DNA from: Flavobacterium plurextorum
GTDB taxonomy: Bacteria; Bacteroidota; Bacteroidia; Flavobacteriales; Flavobacteriaceae
Direction: 5' to 3'
Assembly (NCBI RefSeq): GCF_002217395.1
Contig: NZ_MUHD01000021.1
Span: 124,001 to 188,000, forward strand
Length of the DNA stretch: 64,000 nucleotides
Under the pieces are notes generated by a model. It worked only from the letters and a program-made list of their open reading frames with translations. It did no database searches and had not been told where the DNA came from. Made by a program: the position numbers and the translations under genes. Positions 17,564 to 27,593 of this stretch are shown here, piece by piece. Position 1 is the stretch's first letter; each line of letters begins with the position of its first letter.

Positions 17564-18127
17564 ATGAAAATCTTAATCATTTTATCAAAATTACAAGGGC
17601 AGTTTATCAATTTTATGCGAATCGCTATTCTTATCGTTATGGTGTGGATTGGCGGACTTAAAGCTTTTCAATATGAGGCTGACGGAATCGTTCCTTTTGT
17701 AGCCAACAGCCCTTTGATGAGTTTCTTTTATAATAATCCGCAAGAATATAAAGAACATAAAAATAAAGAAGGGGAGATGGTTCAAAAGAATATTGAATGG
17801 AATCATCAAAACGGAACGTATAGTTTTTCGTATGCTTTGGGAACTGCTATTGTTATTATTGGTGCGTTGACTTTTTTGGGGATTTTTAATAATCGTTTGG
17901 GACTTATCGGCGGATTGCTTACTGCAGGTATGGCATTGGTAACTCTTACTTTTTTAATTACAACTCCAGAAACTTGGGTTCCTAATTTGGGAGGCGATCT
18001 GCCAACTCCGCAATTTGGTTTTCCTTATTTATCAGGAGCTGGTCGATTAGTTGTAAAAGATATTATTATGATGGCCGGCGGTTTGATTGTTGCTTCTGAT
18101 TCTGCTAAAAAGCTTCTGAAAGATTAA
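17564..18127 (+). CDS. DUF417 (YkgB-like) inner-membrane protein
   Basis: The 187-residue protein has four hydrophobic segments: FMRIAILIVMVWIGGLKAFQYEA near the N-terminus, two in the middle (FSYALGTAIVIIGALTFLGIF; GLIGGLLTAGMALVTLTFLI) and one at the end (VVKDIIMMAGGLIVAS). The motif WIGGLKAFQYEADGIVPFVANSP is typical of DUF417. The function is not established. It overlaps no gene and is followed four bases later by another membrane-protein gene, so the two are likely an operon. Confidence 0.88.
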   Translation: MKILIILSKLQGQFINFMRIAILIVMVWIGGLKAFQYEADGIVPFVANSPLMSFFYNNPQEYKEHKNKEGEMVQKNIEWNHQNGTYSFSYALGTAIVIIGALTFLGIFNNRLGLIGGLLTAGMALVTLTFLITTPETWVPNLGGDLPTPQFGFPYLSGAGRLVVKDIIMMAGGLIVASDSAKKLLKD

Positions 18128-18131
18128 AAAA

Positions 18132-19151
18132 ATGAACAAACATAAGTTAATTAGATATTTGTTTGCGTTCATCATGATTGTTTTGATGGTCGGCATTTCA
18201 GAATGGCTGGGTGAAAAGGAAATTTTGTTTCCCGAAATGGCAGCATTGGTGCTGGGATTTTGGGTTATCGATAAAAAAATATGGACAGTCAGCAGACCAA
18301 TGTTAATAGTGTTGATGACTGTTTGTGCTTTTTTTGGAATTTTACTGGTTCGTTTTTCTCCATTTCCACTTTTAGTAAACATTGCCATTTCATTTGTTTT
18401 TACTTCGGCATGTCTTGTTGTAACACGAACTACTTTAATACCCATAACATCTGCTGCGATGCTGCCTGTGTTATTAGGAACGGAATCTTTTATTTATCCA
18501 ATTTCTGTATTTGTAATGAGCCTTTTGGTAGTTTTTGGACAATGGTTTTTGGAGAAAAACGGACTGCGTAAGGCGGTTATAATTGATCTAAAGAAAGGAA
18601 AATACAAATATACACTTCAGCATTGGATCAAATTACTTTTTGGATTACTGCTTATCGCGGCGATTCCGGTTTTAAATAATCAATTGTATTACATAGTTCC
18701 ACCATTAGTAGTTATGTTTATAGAGTTCAGCTCATCATCATCAGGATTTAGAAATCGTCCGCTGCAGGTTTATTTGGTTGTTGTAATCGCCGCTTTTTTA
18801 GGAACTATTTTTCAGTATTATGTGCATACACTACTTGGCTTGTCGCTGATGTTTACAGTAACGCTATTGTTTTTATGCCTTTTTGTTCTTTTTGAAATCA
18901 CCAGAAAACCATTTGCTCCAGCTTGTGCTATTGCTTTGGTTCCAATGATTATTCCTCAAAACAATCTGCTTTTATATCCTTTTCAGGCAGCAGTTGGTTC
19001 AGCCGTATTTTTATTTACGGCGATGGTATTTTTTTTAAAATGCTATCGATGGAAACGAAAACATCTTCTAATTTGTTTTCTTCCTCAGTTTGTCAGATGC
19101 AGAATTGATCGCCCAAATCGTAAAGAGCGAAAAATTCAAGAATTAGGGTAA
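18132..19151 (+). CDS. Polytopic membrane protein with an internal duplication
   Basis: The 339-residue protein has about ten hydrophobic helices and a basic cytoplasmic tail. Two halves resemble each other. In the first, FPEMAALVLGFWV is followed later by ITSAAMLPVLLGTESFIYP. In the second, VPPLVVMFIEFSS is followed by FAPACAIALVPMIIPQ and NNLLLYP. This two-fold arrangement is reminiscent of HPP-type or transporter folds, but I do not recognise the family with confidence. It starts four bases after the DUF417 stop, so it is probably co-expressed with it. Confidence 0.75.
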   Translation: MNKHKLIRYLFAFIMIVLMVGISEWLGEKEILFPEMAALVLGFWVIDKKIWTVSRPMLIVLMTVCAFFGILLVRFSPFPLLVNIAISFVFTSACLVVTRTTLIPITSAAMLPVLLGTESFIYPISVFVMSLLVVFGQWFLEKNGLRKAVIIDLKKGKYKYTLQHWIKLLFGLLLIAAIPVLNNQLYYIVPPLVVMFIEFSSSSSGFRNRPLQVYLVVVIAAFLGTIFQYYVHTLLGLSLMFTVTLLFLCLFVLFEITRKPFAPACAIALVPMIIPQNNLLLYPFQAAVGSAVFLFTAMVFFLKCYRWKRKHLLICFLPQFVRCRIDRPNRKERKIQELG

Positions 19152-19167
19152 AATTAAAAGGAGAATA

Positions 19168-19590
19168 TTACTTCCTGTTTTTCAACCATCTTTCGATTGG
19201 TTCAATGGCGGTGTTGATAATGATAACAATAAGTGTACAAATTAAAGCTTCGGCAAAATAACCAGAAGCAGCAATACAGCCAATTGCGGCACTGCACCAT
19301 ATTGTAGCGGCCGAGTTTAAGCCATGTACATTATCGCCTTCTCTAAAAATGACTCCTGCACCTAGAAAACCAACGCCCATAACAACCTGAGCTGTTATAC
19401 GAGTTACATCAACATTTAAGGCAGTATCTGCAACTTTTATAGATAATAATACAAAAGTTGCGGCTCCTATTGCCACCAGTGTATTCGTTTTTAATCCCGT
19501 TTCTTTATGATGCCATTGTCTTTCAAAACCTATAATTAATCCCGCTAAAGTGGCGGCAGCAAGTCTTGTTAAAAATTCTGTCGTGCTCAA
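19168..19590 (-). CDS. MgtC/SapB family membrane protein
   Basis: The 140-residue protein has the MgtC/SapB N-terminal membrane domain: LAAATLAGLIIGFERQW, then VAIGAATFVLLS, then VVMGVGFLGAGVIFREGDNVHGLNSAATIW, which is the family hallmark. It lacks the soluble C-terminal domain of full-length MgtC, as in many chromosomal homologues. Family members affect membrane potential or Mg-related stress. Stand-alone gene. Confidence 0.9.
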   Translation of the reverse strand: MSTTEFLTRLAAATLAGLIIGFERQWHHKETGLKTNTLVAIGAATFVLLSIKVADTALNVDVTRITAQVVMGVGFLGAGVIFREGDNVHGLNSAATIWCSAAIGCIAASGYFAEALICTLIVIIINTAIEPIERWLKNRK

Positions 19591-19698
19591 AATTATTACT
19601 TTTTAGATCATTAAAAAAGATTCATTTTCTTGTAAAAGCTGTAATCTTAACATAAAGATATTTAAAAAATAAATATACTCAACGAGTTTAAAAAGAAT

Positions 19699-22650
19699 CT
19701 ATTTTAATGCCTCAAACAATATTTCTACCGGATGTTGTGCTTTACGACCTGTACCATCTGCAATTTGATGCCTGCAGCTTGTTCCTGATGCCGAAATTAA
19801 TGCAGCCTGTTCTTCTGAACGAATTGTTGGAAACAAAACCAGTTCTCCTATTTTCATAGATATATCATAATGCTCTTTTTCATAACCAAAAGAACCCGCC
19901 ATACCGCAGCATCCACTCGGAATGTTTAAAACGGTATAGTTTTTTGGAAGCATTAAAATTTTCTTTAACGGTACTAATGAGGATAAAGCTTTCTGAAAAC
20001 AATGTCCATGCATACGCACACGTTCTATTTTATCAGTAAAACTGGCTGATGAAATACGACCTTTGTCTAGTTCTGAAGCTAAAAATTCTTCAAATAAAAA
20101 GGTTTTTGAAGCCGCTAATTTTGCTTTTTCTTTTAAATCGCCGCGACATAAATCGGGATATTCATCTCGAAAAGATAAAATTCCCGAAGGTTCTATTCCA
20201 ATTAAAATTCCATCTTTAGGTATGCTTTTTTCAAAATCAAGAATATTTTGTTCCACTATTTCTCGTGCTTCTTTCAACATTCCTTTAGAAAGATAGGTTC
20301 TACCGCTGATGCCGATTTTCGGAATTTCCACTTGATAACCTAAACGATTTAAAAGTTTAACAGCCGTTTGACCAATTTTAACGTCATAATAATTCAAAAA
20401 TTCATCATTGTACAAATACACTTTACCATTTGTAAAATCGCCTTTTTGAGTATAGTTTTTCATCCATTTTTCAAAAGTGATTTTATGCATTGAAGGCAAT
20501 TTTCTCTCCACTGCAAAACCCGATGCTTTTTTTATAATATTTCCTAAAACACCTTTGGTCGATAAATTGTAAATCCAAGGTACTGCTGCAAACAAATGAT
20601 TTATTTTGGGTGTATTTCCAATCAATTTCGAACGGAATTTAATACCGTTTTTATCGTGATAGTGTTGTAATGTTTCGGCTTTTAGTTTTGCCATATCAAC
20701 ATTCGACGGGCATTCAGATTTACAACCTTTACAGCTTAAGCATAAATCGAGAACTTCAAGAAGACCTTCGTCATCAAATTTGTTTTCTTTCTTCGAATTC
20801 GTTATCGTTTCTCTTAAAATGTTTGCCCTTGCACGTGTTGTGTGTTTTTCGTCGCGAGTTGCCATATAGCTTGGGCACATTGTACCGCCGCTTTTTTCGG
20901 TTTTTCGGCAGTCTCCAGAACCATTGCACATTTCAGCTGCACGCAAAATTCCGTTGTGCTCAGAAAAGTCAAAATAAGTTTCAGGCATTGGTGTTTCTTG
21001 ACCAGCTGTATATCTTAAACTGGTATCCATAGGCGGCGTATTTACAATTTTACCAGGATTAAAAACACCCCAAGGATCCCAAACTTCTTTTATTTGAACA
21101 AACATTTGATAGATTTCGTCACCCAGCATAAGCGGAATAAATTCTCCTCGAAGTCTTCCGTCACCGTGTTCGCCGCTCAAAGAACCTTTATATTTTTTAA
21201 CTAAATGTGCAATGTCTGTTGCGATAGTTCTAAAAATTGCTGTGCCTTCCTCTGTTTTTAAATCGATAATAGGGCGCAGGTGCAATTCGCCCGTTGCGGC
21301 GTGAGCATAATGCACACAGTTTAAATTTCTTTCTTTTAAAACTGCATTGAAATCTTCAATAAAATCTGGTAAATCGTTTACATCGACGGCCGTATCTTCA
21401 ATTACAGCAACAGCTTTGGCATCGCCGGGAATATTTGATAATAAACCTAATCCAGCTTTTCTTAAAGCCCATACTTTATTAGTGTCTTCTCCGTAAACGA
21501 TTGGAAAATGATATCCAAGATTTTTAGAGCGCATCAAAGCTTCCATTTCTATCGCAACAGCGTCAATTTCTTCTTGAGTATCACGTAAAAATTCGACTGC
21601 TAAAATCGCTTGCGGATCGCCTTTTACAAAAAAGCGATTTTTGCTTTGCTCAATGTTTTCTTTTGTACATTCTAGAATATAATGATCGATTAACTCAACG
21701 CTGTCTGGATTGAATTTTAAGGCTTCAATATTGGCTTTTAATGATTCATTAATGCTGTCAAAATGTATGCAGACTAAAGCGGCGTGAGGTTTTAGTGCTT
21801 CAACTAAATTTAATTTTATGGCTGTAGAAAAAAATAAAGTTCCTTCAGATCCTGCAATTAATTTACAAAAATTGAACTTTTCGTCTGAATCTCCAAAAGG
21901 CATAGAATCTGCCAATAAATCTAAAGCATAACCCGTATTTCTTCTCGGGATTGTTTTTTTAGGAAAATTATCCTCGAATAATATTCTGTTGGTTTCTAAT
22001 GATAAAAGATCTTTAGCTTGAAGATAAATGGCTTGTTCGAGAGGACTTACGATATTAATTCCGTTGCATTTGTCTTCGAATTCGGCATTTGTCAAAGCAC
22101 CAAAAGTAACCTCGCAGCCATCAGCCAGAAAGCCTTTAACTTCAAGTAGATGTTCACGAGTAGAACCATAAACAACAGATCGTGCACCGCAGGCATTATT
22201 GCCAACCATACCGCCAATCATGCAGCGATTACTGGTAGAAGTTTCAGGTCCAAAGAACAGTTTATATGATTTTAAATGAAGATTTAATTCATCACGAATT
22301 ACTCCGGGTTCTACCCAAGCCGTTTTTTCAATTGGATCAACGGAAATGATTTTGGTAAATTCCTGCGAAATATCAACTATAATTCCATTTCCAACCACTT
22401 GACCAGCAAGTGAGGTTCCGGCAGCACGCGGTATTATGCTGCTTTTATTTTCTCTTGCAAAGGCAATGATTTTCTGAATATCTTCTTTCGTTTTTGGAAC
22501 TGCAACGGCCAAAGGCATTTCTTTGTAAGCGCTTGCATCAGTAGCATAAAGCAGACGCATGGTATGATCGTAAAATAATTTACCTTCTAATTGCTTTTCT
22601 AAACTTTCAAGATTAATAGAATTCTTGGAAAGGATATTATTGTTATTCAT
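19699..22650 (-). CDS. YdiJ-type D-2-hydroxyglutarate dehydrogenase (FAD + 4Fe-4S)
   Basis: The 983-residue protein has a FAD_binding_4 domain (about 45-230, with RAAGTSLAGQVVGNG and GGMVGNNACGARS), a FAD-oxidase C-terminal domain (about 280-550, with HYAHAATGELHLRP and GEHGDGRLRGE) and two 4Fe-4S cysteine clusters (CNGSGDCRKTEKSGGTMCP and CLSCKGCKSECP). A C-terminal CCG region follows (GHCFQKALSS, SGCCGMAGSFGYE). Size and order match E. coli YdiJ (about 1018 residues), which oxidises D-2-hydroxyglutarate to 2-oxoglutarate; D-lactate dehydrogenase is the alternative. In this locus it would remove the D-2-hydroxyglutarate made by the DUF1338 enzyme at 36453-37265. It lies last in a minus-strand series with the hydroxylysine enzymes. 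Confidence 0.82.
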   Translation of the reverse strand: MNNNNILSKNSINLESLEKQLEGKLFYDHTMRLLYATDASAYKEMPLAVAVPKTKEDIQKIIAFARENKSSIIPRAAGTSLAGQVVGNGIIVDISQEFTKIISVDPIEKTAWVEPGVIRDELNLHLKSYKLFFGPETSTSNRCMIGGMVGNNACGARSVVYGSTREHLLEVKGFLADGCEVTFGALTNAEFEDKCNGINIVSPLEQAIYLQAKDLLSLETNRILFEDNFPKKTIPRRNTGYALDLLADSMPFGDSDEKFNFCKLIAGSEGTLFFSTAIKLNLVEALKPHAALVCIHFDSINESLKANIEALKFNPDSVELIDHYILECTKENIEQSKNRFFVKGDPQAILAVEFLRDTQEEIDAVAIEMEALMRSKNLGYHFPIVYGEDTNKVWALRKAGLGLLSNIPGDAKAVAVIEDTAVDVNDLPDFIEDFNAVLKERNLNCVHYAHAATGELHLRPIIDLKTEEGTAIFRTIATDIAHLVKKYKGSLSGEHGDGRLRGEFIPLMLGDEIYQMFVQIKEVWDPWGVFNPGKIVNTPPMDTSLRYTAGQETPMPETYFDFSEHNGILRAAEMCNGSGDCRKTEKSGGTMCPSYMATRDEKHTTRARANILRETITNSKKENKFDDEGLLEVLDLCLSCKGCKSECPSNVDMAKLKAETLQHYHDKNGIKFRSKLIGNTPKINHLFAAVPWIYNLSTKGVLGNIIKKASGFAVERKLPSMHKITFEKWMKNYTQKGDFTNGKVYLYNDEFLNYYDVKIGQTAVKLLNRLGYQVEIPKIGISGRTYLSKGMLKEAREIVEQNILDFEKSIPKDGILIGIEPSGILSFRDEYPDLCRGDLKEKAKLAASKTFLFEEFLASELDKGRISSASFTDKIERVRMHGHCFQKALSSLVPLKKILMLPKNYTVLNIPSGCCGMAGSFGYEKEHYDISMKIGELVLFPTIRSEEQAALISASGTSCRHQIADGTGRKAQHPVEILFEALK

Positions 22651-22740
22651 TTTAATACAGTAATTATATAGAAGATTGCCTTATCCAAGGTTATTCGGAT
22701 AAAAAGTCAGGAATAGTCTTTGTTTGTTTTTGCTGTTTTT

Positions 22741-22787
22741 TAACACATAATCCTGAAACTCAATTAGAGTTTCAGGATTATGTGTTA
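22741..22787. repeat. Perfect 21-bp inverted repeat
   Basis: The arm at 22741-22761 (TAACACATAATCCTGAAACT plus one C) is repeated exactly inverted at 22767-22787 around the loop AATTA. It lies between two minus-strand genes (stop at 22796 and start at 22650). The outer bases AACACATA are the same as the ends of the dispersed palindromic repeat found elsewhere in the window. It could end or attenuate transcription, although the minus-strand 3' side is not T-rich. Confidence 0.7.
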
Positions 22788-22795
22788 AATATTTT

Positions 22796-25093
22796 TTACA
22801 ATTCGCTTAATGCAATGTCAAGTAATCGCACCATTTCATCAGCATTTTGTTTGCTGAATGTCATAGGTGGTTTTATTTTTAAAACATTATGCAAAGGACC
22901 GTCTGTACTGAGTAAAAAGCCATTTGCTTTCATTTTTTCAACTACAATATCTATTTCAGGAACGGCAGGCTCCATTGTTGTTCTGTCTTTTACCATTTCG
23001 GCGCCAATGAATAATCCGTGTCCTCGAACATCACTTATTATTGAGTATTTTGCCATCAAAGTTTTAAGACCGTTCATCAAATGATTTCCTACTTCAAGTG
23101 CATGCTGCTGCATTTCTTCTTCCTGAATAACATCTAAAACCGCTAATCCTGTTGTCATAGAAACTGGATTTCCTCCAAAGGTGTTAAAATACTCTAATCC
23201 GTTATTAAAAGAATCTGCGATTTCCTCTGTTACAATTACTGCTGCGAGTGGATGTCCGTTGCCAATTGGTTTCCCTAAAACTACAATATCCGGAACTACA
23301 TTTTGTAATTCAAATCCCCAGAAATGATCTCCGATTCTTCCAAATCCTACTTGAACTTCATCGGCGATGCAAACACCTCCAACAGCTCTGACATATTCGT
23401 AAGCTGTTTTGAGATAGTTTTCTGGTAACGGAATTTGTCCTCCGACTCCCAATAAAGTTTCACAAATAAATACAGCAGGTGCTTTATCTTCTTTCTTTAA
23501 ATCTTCGATAATTCGTTGTACGTCAGCAGCATATTTTTCGCCTGCTTTTTCATCGCCATATTTAAAAGGACCTCGATATAAATCGGGATTGATTGCTTTG
23601 TGAATCCATGGCATTTGACCAAAACCGCCTTTGCTGTCAAATTTATACGGACTCATTTCCATTGCCACAGTTGAGGTTCCGTGATACGCATGATCTAGTA
23701 CAATAATATCTTTTTGTTTGGTATAATGACGGCTCATTCTAATAGCCAAATCATTTGCTTCGCTGCCAGAGTTTACAAAATAACAAACACTTAATTTTTC
23801 AGGTAATGTAGCAGTAAGTTTTTCTGCATATTCTGTTATTGCATCATTTAAATAACGTGTATTTGTGTTTAAAGTCGCAATTTGTTTTTGCATTTTTCTA
23901 ACTACAACTGGGTGGCAATGTCCAACATGCGATGGATTGTTTACACAATCTACAAAGGTTTTTCCTTTGTCATCATACAAATATTGCAGTGCGCCTTTGA
24001 CAATTTTTAATTTGTCTTTGTAACCAATGCTTAGGTTTCGACCAATTTTCTTTTTACGAACTTCAAGTAAATCGCTATAATCCGTATCATTTATTAATCC
24101 TTCAAAACCACAAGCTTTTCTAAAAGCATCTTGTGCTTTGATTGGATTAATTTGAATTAACTTATACAATAAATCCCAAGCTGGTTTTTCAGTAATAAAA
24201 TGATGTTCATTATTACTGTCTAACGAAGCATTGTAAGCAGATTGTGTAACGCTGATGCAAAGTCTTCCAGCTATTAAATAATACAATAAATCTAATTCCT
24301 GTTCCGTAAGTTTATATGCTTCATGATACCCCTGAACAATTGATGCCGCAACAGCGATCGGATCTTCTTCATCGAGCATGGCATAAGTACAAGCGATAGC
24401 TAGATTATTGATAAGAGCGGTGTAGACCATATCGCCAAAATCAATTAAACCACTTACACGATTACCTTGCACTAATACATTGTAGTCGTTGGCATCGTTG
24501 TGTATATAAGCATGTCTCAAGCGATGTATTTGAGGCAGAACTTCTGTGTCAAATTGAAGTAGAAAATAACCTGCAATACGCCTTTTTTCGTGATTTAGAA
24601 TGTGTTTTAAGTTATCTCCAGCTTCACTCGCATGACTAATGTCCCAAGTGTAATTGCGATGCATTGCAGGATGTGAAAAATCCTTTAAAGCATTGTCCAT
24701 ATTCCCTAAAAAAGAACCTAAATTATAATGTAATTCAGTTGTTTTAGCCTTTTCATCTACCCAAAAAACACCCTCTAAAAAGTTTAGAATTCGTATATAA
24801 TAAGTATGATCGTCAAGTACTATTTTAGTTAATTCACCGCCTTGATTATTAATGCAAAAATGCTGAAAGCAATTAGAGATATTGCTTCTCGTTAAGTGTT
24901 TTATGATTTCAACCTGAGCTTCTAAAAAAGGAAATGAGTGACTCTCATTTGATACTTTTAGAATGTACTTTTCATTTTTGTCATTCGATAAAAGAAAATT
25001 TAGTTCATCATATCCATTTAATGCCTTTACGGTTACGGTTAATCCGTAATGTTCTTTTACTAAGTCTTGAATAGCTGCTTCTGAAAAAGTCAT
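22796..25093 (-). CDS. Fused 5-hydroxylysine kinase / 5-phosphohydroxylysine phospho-lyase (predicted)
   Basis: The 765-residue protein is a two-enzyme fusion. Residues 1-330 are an APH/choline-kinase-type domain with the catalytic HNDANDYN (His198-Asn205; usual HxDxxxxN) and LIDFGD (218-221). Residues 340-765 are a class III PLP aminotransferase fold with [28 protein letters not shown] and the PLP lysine Lys608 in [13 protein letters not shown]. In animals the same two folds are separate proteins: hydroxylysine kinase (HYKK, GTP-using) and the phospho-lyase PHYKPL, which makes aminoadipate semialdehyde, ammonia and phosphate. An ethanolamine kinase/phospho-lyase pair is the chief alternative. 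The nearby ALDH7A1-like, DUF1338 and YdiJ-like genes favour hydroxylysine. No signal peptide: cytoplasmic. Confidence 0.75.
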   Translation of the reverse strand: MTFSEAAIQDLVKEHYGLTVTVKALNGYDELNFLLSNDKNEKYILKVSNESHSFPFLEAQVEIIKHLTRSNISNCFQHFCINNQGGELTKIVLDDHTYYIRILNFLEGVFWVDEKAKTTELHYNLGSFLGNMDNALKDFSHPAMHRNYTWDISHASEAGDNLKHILNHEKRRIAGYFLLQFDTEVLPQIHRLRHAYIHNDANDYNVLVQGNRVSGLIDFGDMVYTALINNLAIACTYAMLDEEDPIAVAASIVQGYHEAYKLTEQELDLLYYLIAGRLCISVTQSAYNASLDSNNEHHFITEKPAWDLLYKLIQINPIKAQDAFRKACGFEGLINDTDYSDLLEVRKKKIGRNLSIGYKDKLKIVKGALQYLYDDKGKTFVDCVNNPSHVGHCHPVVVRKMQKQIATLNTNTRYLNDAITEYAEKLTATLPEKLSVCYFVNSGSEANDLAIRMSRHYTKQKDIIVLDHAYHGTSTVAMEMSPYKFDSKGGFGQMPWIHKAINPDLYRGPFKYGDEKAGEKYAADVQRIIEDLKKEDKAPAVFICETLLGVGGQIPLPENYLKTAYEYVRAVGGVCIADEVQVGFGRIGDHFWGFELQNVVPDIVVLGKPIGNGHPLAAVIVTEEIADSFNNGLEYFNTFGGNPVSMTTGLAVLDVIQEEEMQQHALEVGNHLMNGLKTLMAKYSIISDVRGHGLFIGAEMVKDRTTMEPAVPEIDIVVEKMKANGFLLSTDGPLHNVLKIKPPMTFSKQNADEMVRLLDIALSEL

Positions 25094-25132
25094 TGGTATT
25101 GTATTTTATTGTTTTTGTTTGTTTTATTTTTC

Positions 25133-25213
25133 GCCACAAATTGCACGAATTTACACTAATTATTGTGTGTATTCTATTTGAAAAAATTCGTGCTAATTTG
25201 TGGAATTAGTGGC
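25133..25213. repeat. Imperfect palindromic repeat (CCACAAATT...AATTTGTGG type)
   Basis: The left half (GCCACAAATTGCACGAATT) and right half (AATTCGTGCTAATTTGTGG, then AATTAGTGGC) are largely inverted copies. It fills the gap between the fusion gene start and the GH42 stop. A degenerate relative is at 37976-38050. Confidence 0.65.
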
Positions 25214-25219
25214 AAACTT

Positions 25220-27355
25220 TTATTTCCAAATCACAGCTTGTGCAGGCTGTAATGGGTTTTGTCCCACCAATATTTTACTTCCTTGAGGAATTGGCAGATT
25301 AATAGGCTCATTGGTATAATTTACGCCTACATAAAAACCATCTCTCCATTCTATAAAAACGCCTTTTGGTAAGTTTTCAATCGCAACTTTGGCACGAGAA
25401 TACGTATCGCGTACAATTTGTCTCTCTAAACTTCCATCGTTGCTTTCTGCTCCAATATAAGTGATAGTTCCTTTACCTAATTTTCGAGTTACAGCTGCTG
25501 CTTTGCCTTTATAAAACTGATCGTCATAAGTGGCTAAAACTTCTGTTCCTTGTTTAGGCGATAAAACATCAGCCCAAGTATTCCATTTGTAGCTGTTGTT
25601 TCCTGCTTTAATCGTTCCGTTTACATCTGCAACCAGCATATCAAAAAAGTCGACATCAGCACCTATTAAAGGAACAATAGGAGCATTCCAATTTGCTTCG
25701 AAAAAATGACCGTTTCTGTCTTTCTGTCCTGTACGGCAAGTTAGAATTAAATTTCCTCCGTTCTCTACATATTTTTGCCATTTTGCTACCAGCTTTTGAT
25801 CAACAAGCTGATAAGCCGGAGCAACAATAAATGGATAATCATCAAAATTAGCCTCTTCCGTAATAAAATCCATTGGCGCACCAGTTGATTTAACAGCCGA
25901 AGTATAAGTGTTTCTGTGTTTCCACGTATTCCAGAATTTAGTTTGTTTCTGGTTTTCTAAATCCCAAAGATTGTCATGACTCCATAAAAAACCAGTTTTT
26001 CTTTTCGCAATATCTTGCGGTATTACGGCTTTCGGATTGTATTCTTTACGAAGTAATTTCATGTCTTCGATAGATTGTACAAATTCTTTTCCACCTTGCG
26101 TAAGTGTTACGCCATCAGTACCAACAATTCCGTCATGATACATTTCACTGCTTCCAAGCGGATGTCTGTATCTATACGTACAAGTAAAAGAACAGCCGCC
26201 GCCAAAAGCCTGTGAAATCCACATGTGAACAGTTCCCGGAAGTAACTGCGGATTAATACTTGCCCAGTTTACCTGTCCTGGCTGTAATTCCATAACACCA
26301 GTAACGCCAGTTATCGATCTGTAGTAATCATTTGCTTCTGAAATTTTGCTTGGTGAACCCATTCTAAAACTATCGCCGCCTAACGGATTTTGACCGCTTA
26401 CAGGATACATTGTATAGGTTATAAAGTCCATTTTGTCAGCACTTCTTGGATCAGCGTCATAGATTACGTTGGTAAAGTTTGTTGTAATCCATTGTTTTGG
26501 ATCAACATATTTTCTAAGTATTTCAGCTTGTCTGTTCAAGTATTGAGCTTGAGCATCAGATGTAAATCTTTTGAAATCTAAAACGGCATGCGGACTCAAT
26601 TTATCTTCAAAATACATTTCTGCATTTGGTAAAACAATTTGTTCAAAGTTATTGTAACGTGTGCTCCAGAAATTTCCAACCCATTCTGTGTTTAACTTTT
26701 CGATTGTTCCGTATTTGGCTTTAAGCCAAATTTGAAATGCTTTGCGTGCCGACGGACTAAAATCTGCTGTACCAAGAGGTTCATTGTCGATCTGCCAGCC
26801 CATGATATTTTTATTCTTACCGTATCTTTTTCCTAATTCGGCAACAATTTGATCTGTAAATTGGCTGTATTTTTCATTTGTTATAGACACATTCGCTCTG
26901 TTTCCGTGTTCTCTGCGACGGCCGTTTGCATCTACTAAATAAATTTCAGGATATTTTTCTCCCATCCATGCCGGCGGAGTTGGAGTTGGCGTACAAAGAA
27001 TCACTTTTAAACCTTCTTTTTCGGCTATAGCCAAAGCATCGTCCAGCCATTTAAAATCATAAACGCCTTCTTGCGGTTCCATGTAAGTCCAAGCGAATTC
27101 AGCAAAATGCGTAAATTCAAAACCAAGTTTTTTAATGTTTTTCAGGTCGCGTTCCCATTGTTCTCTTGGCCATTGTTCAGGATAATAGTAAACGCCAATC
27201 TGCATTAAATCAGGTTTTGAGAAAAAACGCTGTGGATCTTTTTTTTCTGAAGAAACTGCTTTTTTATTTTGAGCAAAAATAGGTGTCGAATGACTGCCTG
27301 CAATAAATGTTACTGCAGCAATAAATTTTGCAAGAGATATATTTTGGTTGAACAT
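25220..27355 (-). CDS. Secreted GH42 beta-galactosidase
   Basis: The 711-residue protein has an N-terminal signal peptide (about 1-29, ending FAQN) and a GH42 domain: IGVYYYPEQWPREQWERD, then FAEFAWTYMEPQEG. The catalytic acid is Glu192 in IDNEP and the nucleophile is Glu356 in GVMELQPGQVNW. The trimerisation and C-terminal domains complete the usual length. GH42 enzymes hydrolyse terminal beta-galactosides. Exported to the periplasm or surface, it could remove the beta-galactose attached to collagen hydroxylysine after the outer glucose has gone. It lies between the GH63 gene and the predicted hydroxylysine kinase/lyase gene on the same strand, which supports that order of action. The exact substrate is inference. 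Confidence 0.9.
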   Translation of the reverse strand: MFNQNISLAKFIAAVTFIAGSHSTPIFAQNKKAVSSEKKDPQRFFSKPDLMQIGVYYYPEQWPREQWERDLKNIKKLGFEFTHFAEFAWTYMEPQEGVYDFKWLDDALAIAEKEGLKVILCTPTPTPPAWMGEKYPEIYLVDANGRRREHGNRANVSITNEKYSQFTDQIVAELGKRYGKNKNIMGWQIDNEPLGTADFSPSARKAFQIWLKAKYGTIEKLNTEWVGNFWSTRYNNFEQIVLPNAEMYFEDKLSPHAVLDFKRFTSDAQAQYLNRQAEILRKYVDPKQWITTNFTNVIYDADPRSADKMDFITYTMYPVSGQNPLGGDSFRMGSPSKISEANDYYRSITGVTGVMELQPGQVNWASINPQLLPGTVHMWISQAFGGGCSFTCTYRYRHPLGSSEMYHDGIVGTDGVTLTQGGKEFVQSIEDMKLLRKEYNPKAVIPQDIAKRKTGFLWSHDNLWDLENQKQTKFWNTWKHRNTYTSAVKSTGAPMDFITEEANFDDYPFIVAPAYQLVDQKLVAKWQKYVENGGNLILTCRTGQKDRNGHFFEANWNAPIVPLIGADVDFFDMLVADVNGTIKAGNNSYKWNTWADVLSPKQGTEVLATYDDQFYKGKAAAVTRKLGKGTITYIGAESNDGSLERQIVRDTYSRAKVAIENLPKGVFIEWRDGFYVGVNYTNEPINLPIPQGSKILVGQNPLQPAQAVIWK

Positions 27356-27430
27356 ATTTTGTCTTGTTGTGTGTTAATTAAATTTAGATCGTTAGTTTTA
27401 AGCTGTTGGATGTAATATTTTAACTTTTTT

Positions 27431-27569
27431 AAACACATAGAAACATAGATTTTATGTCTGAAAAAAGGTTATAAAAAGAAATTTATTTCTTTCATATAGT
27501 CAGTTATGTTTATTTAAAACAAGTGAAACGCCTTCTTTTCGATTAAAAAAAAGTATCCTCTATGTGTTT
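27431..27569. repeat. Dispersed palindromic repeat, copy 1
   Basis: AACACATAGAAACATAG near the left end and CTATGTGTTT at the right end, with GTGAAACGCC inside on the plus strand. The right end has lost the ATGTTT portion. It lies between the GH63 stop and the GH42 start, within an apparent minus-strand operon. Confidence 0.8.
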
Positions 27570-27593
27570 AAAATTACTGCATCCAGCGTTTTA

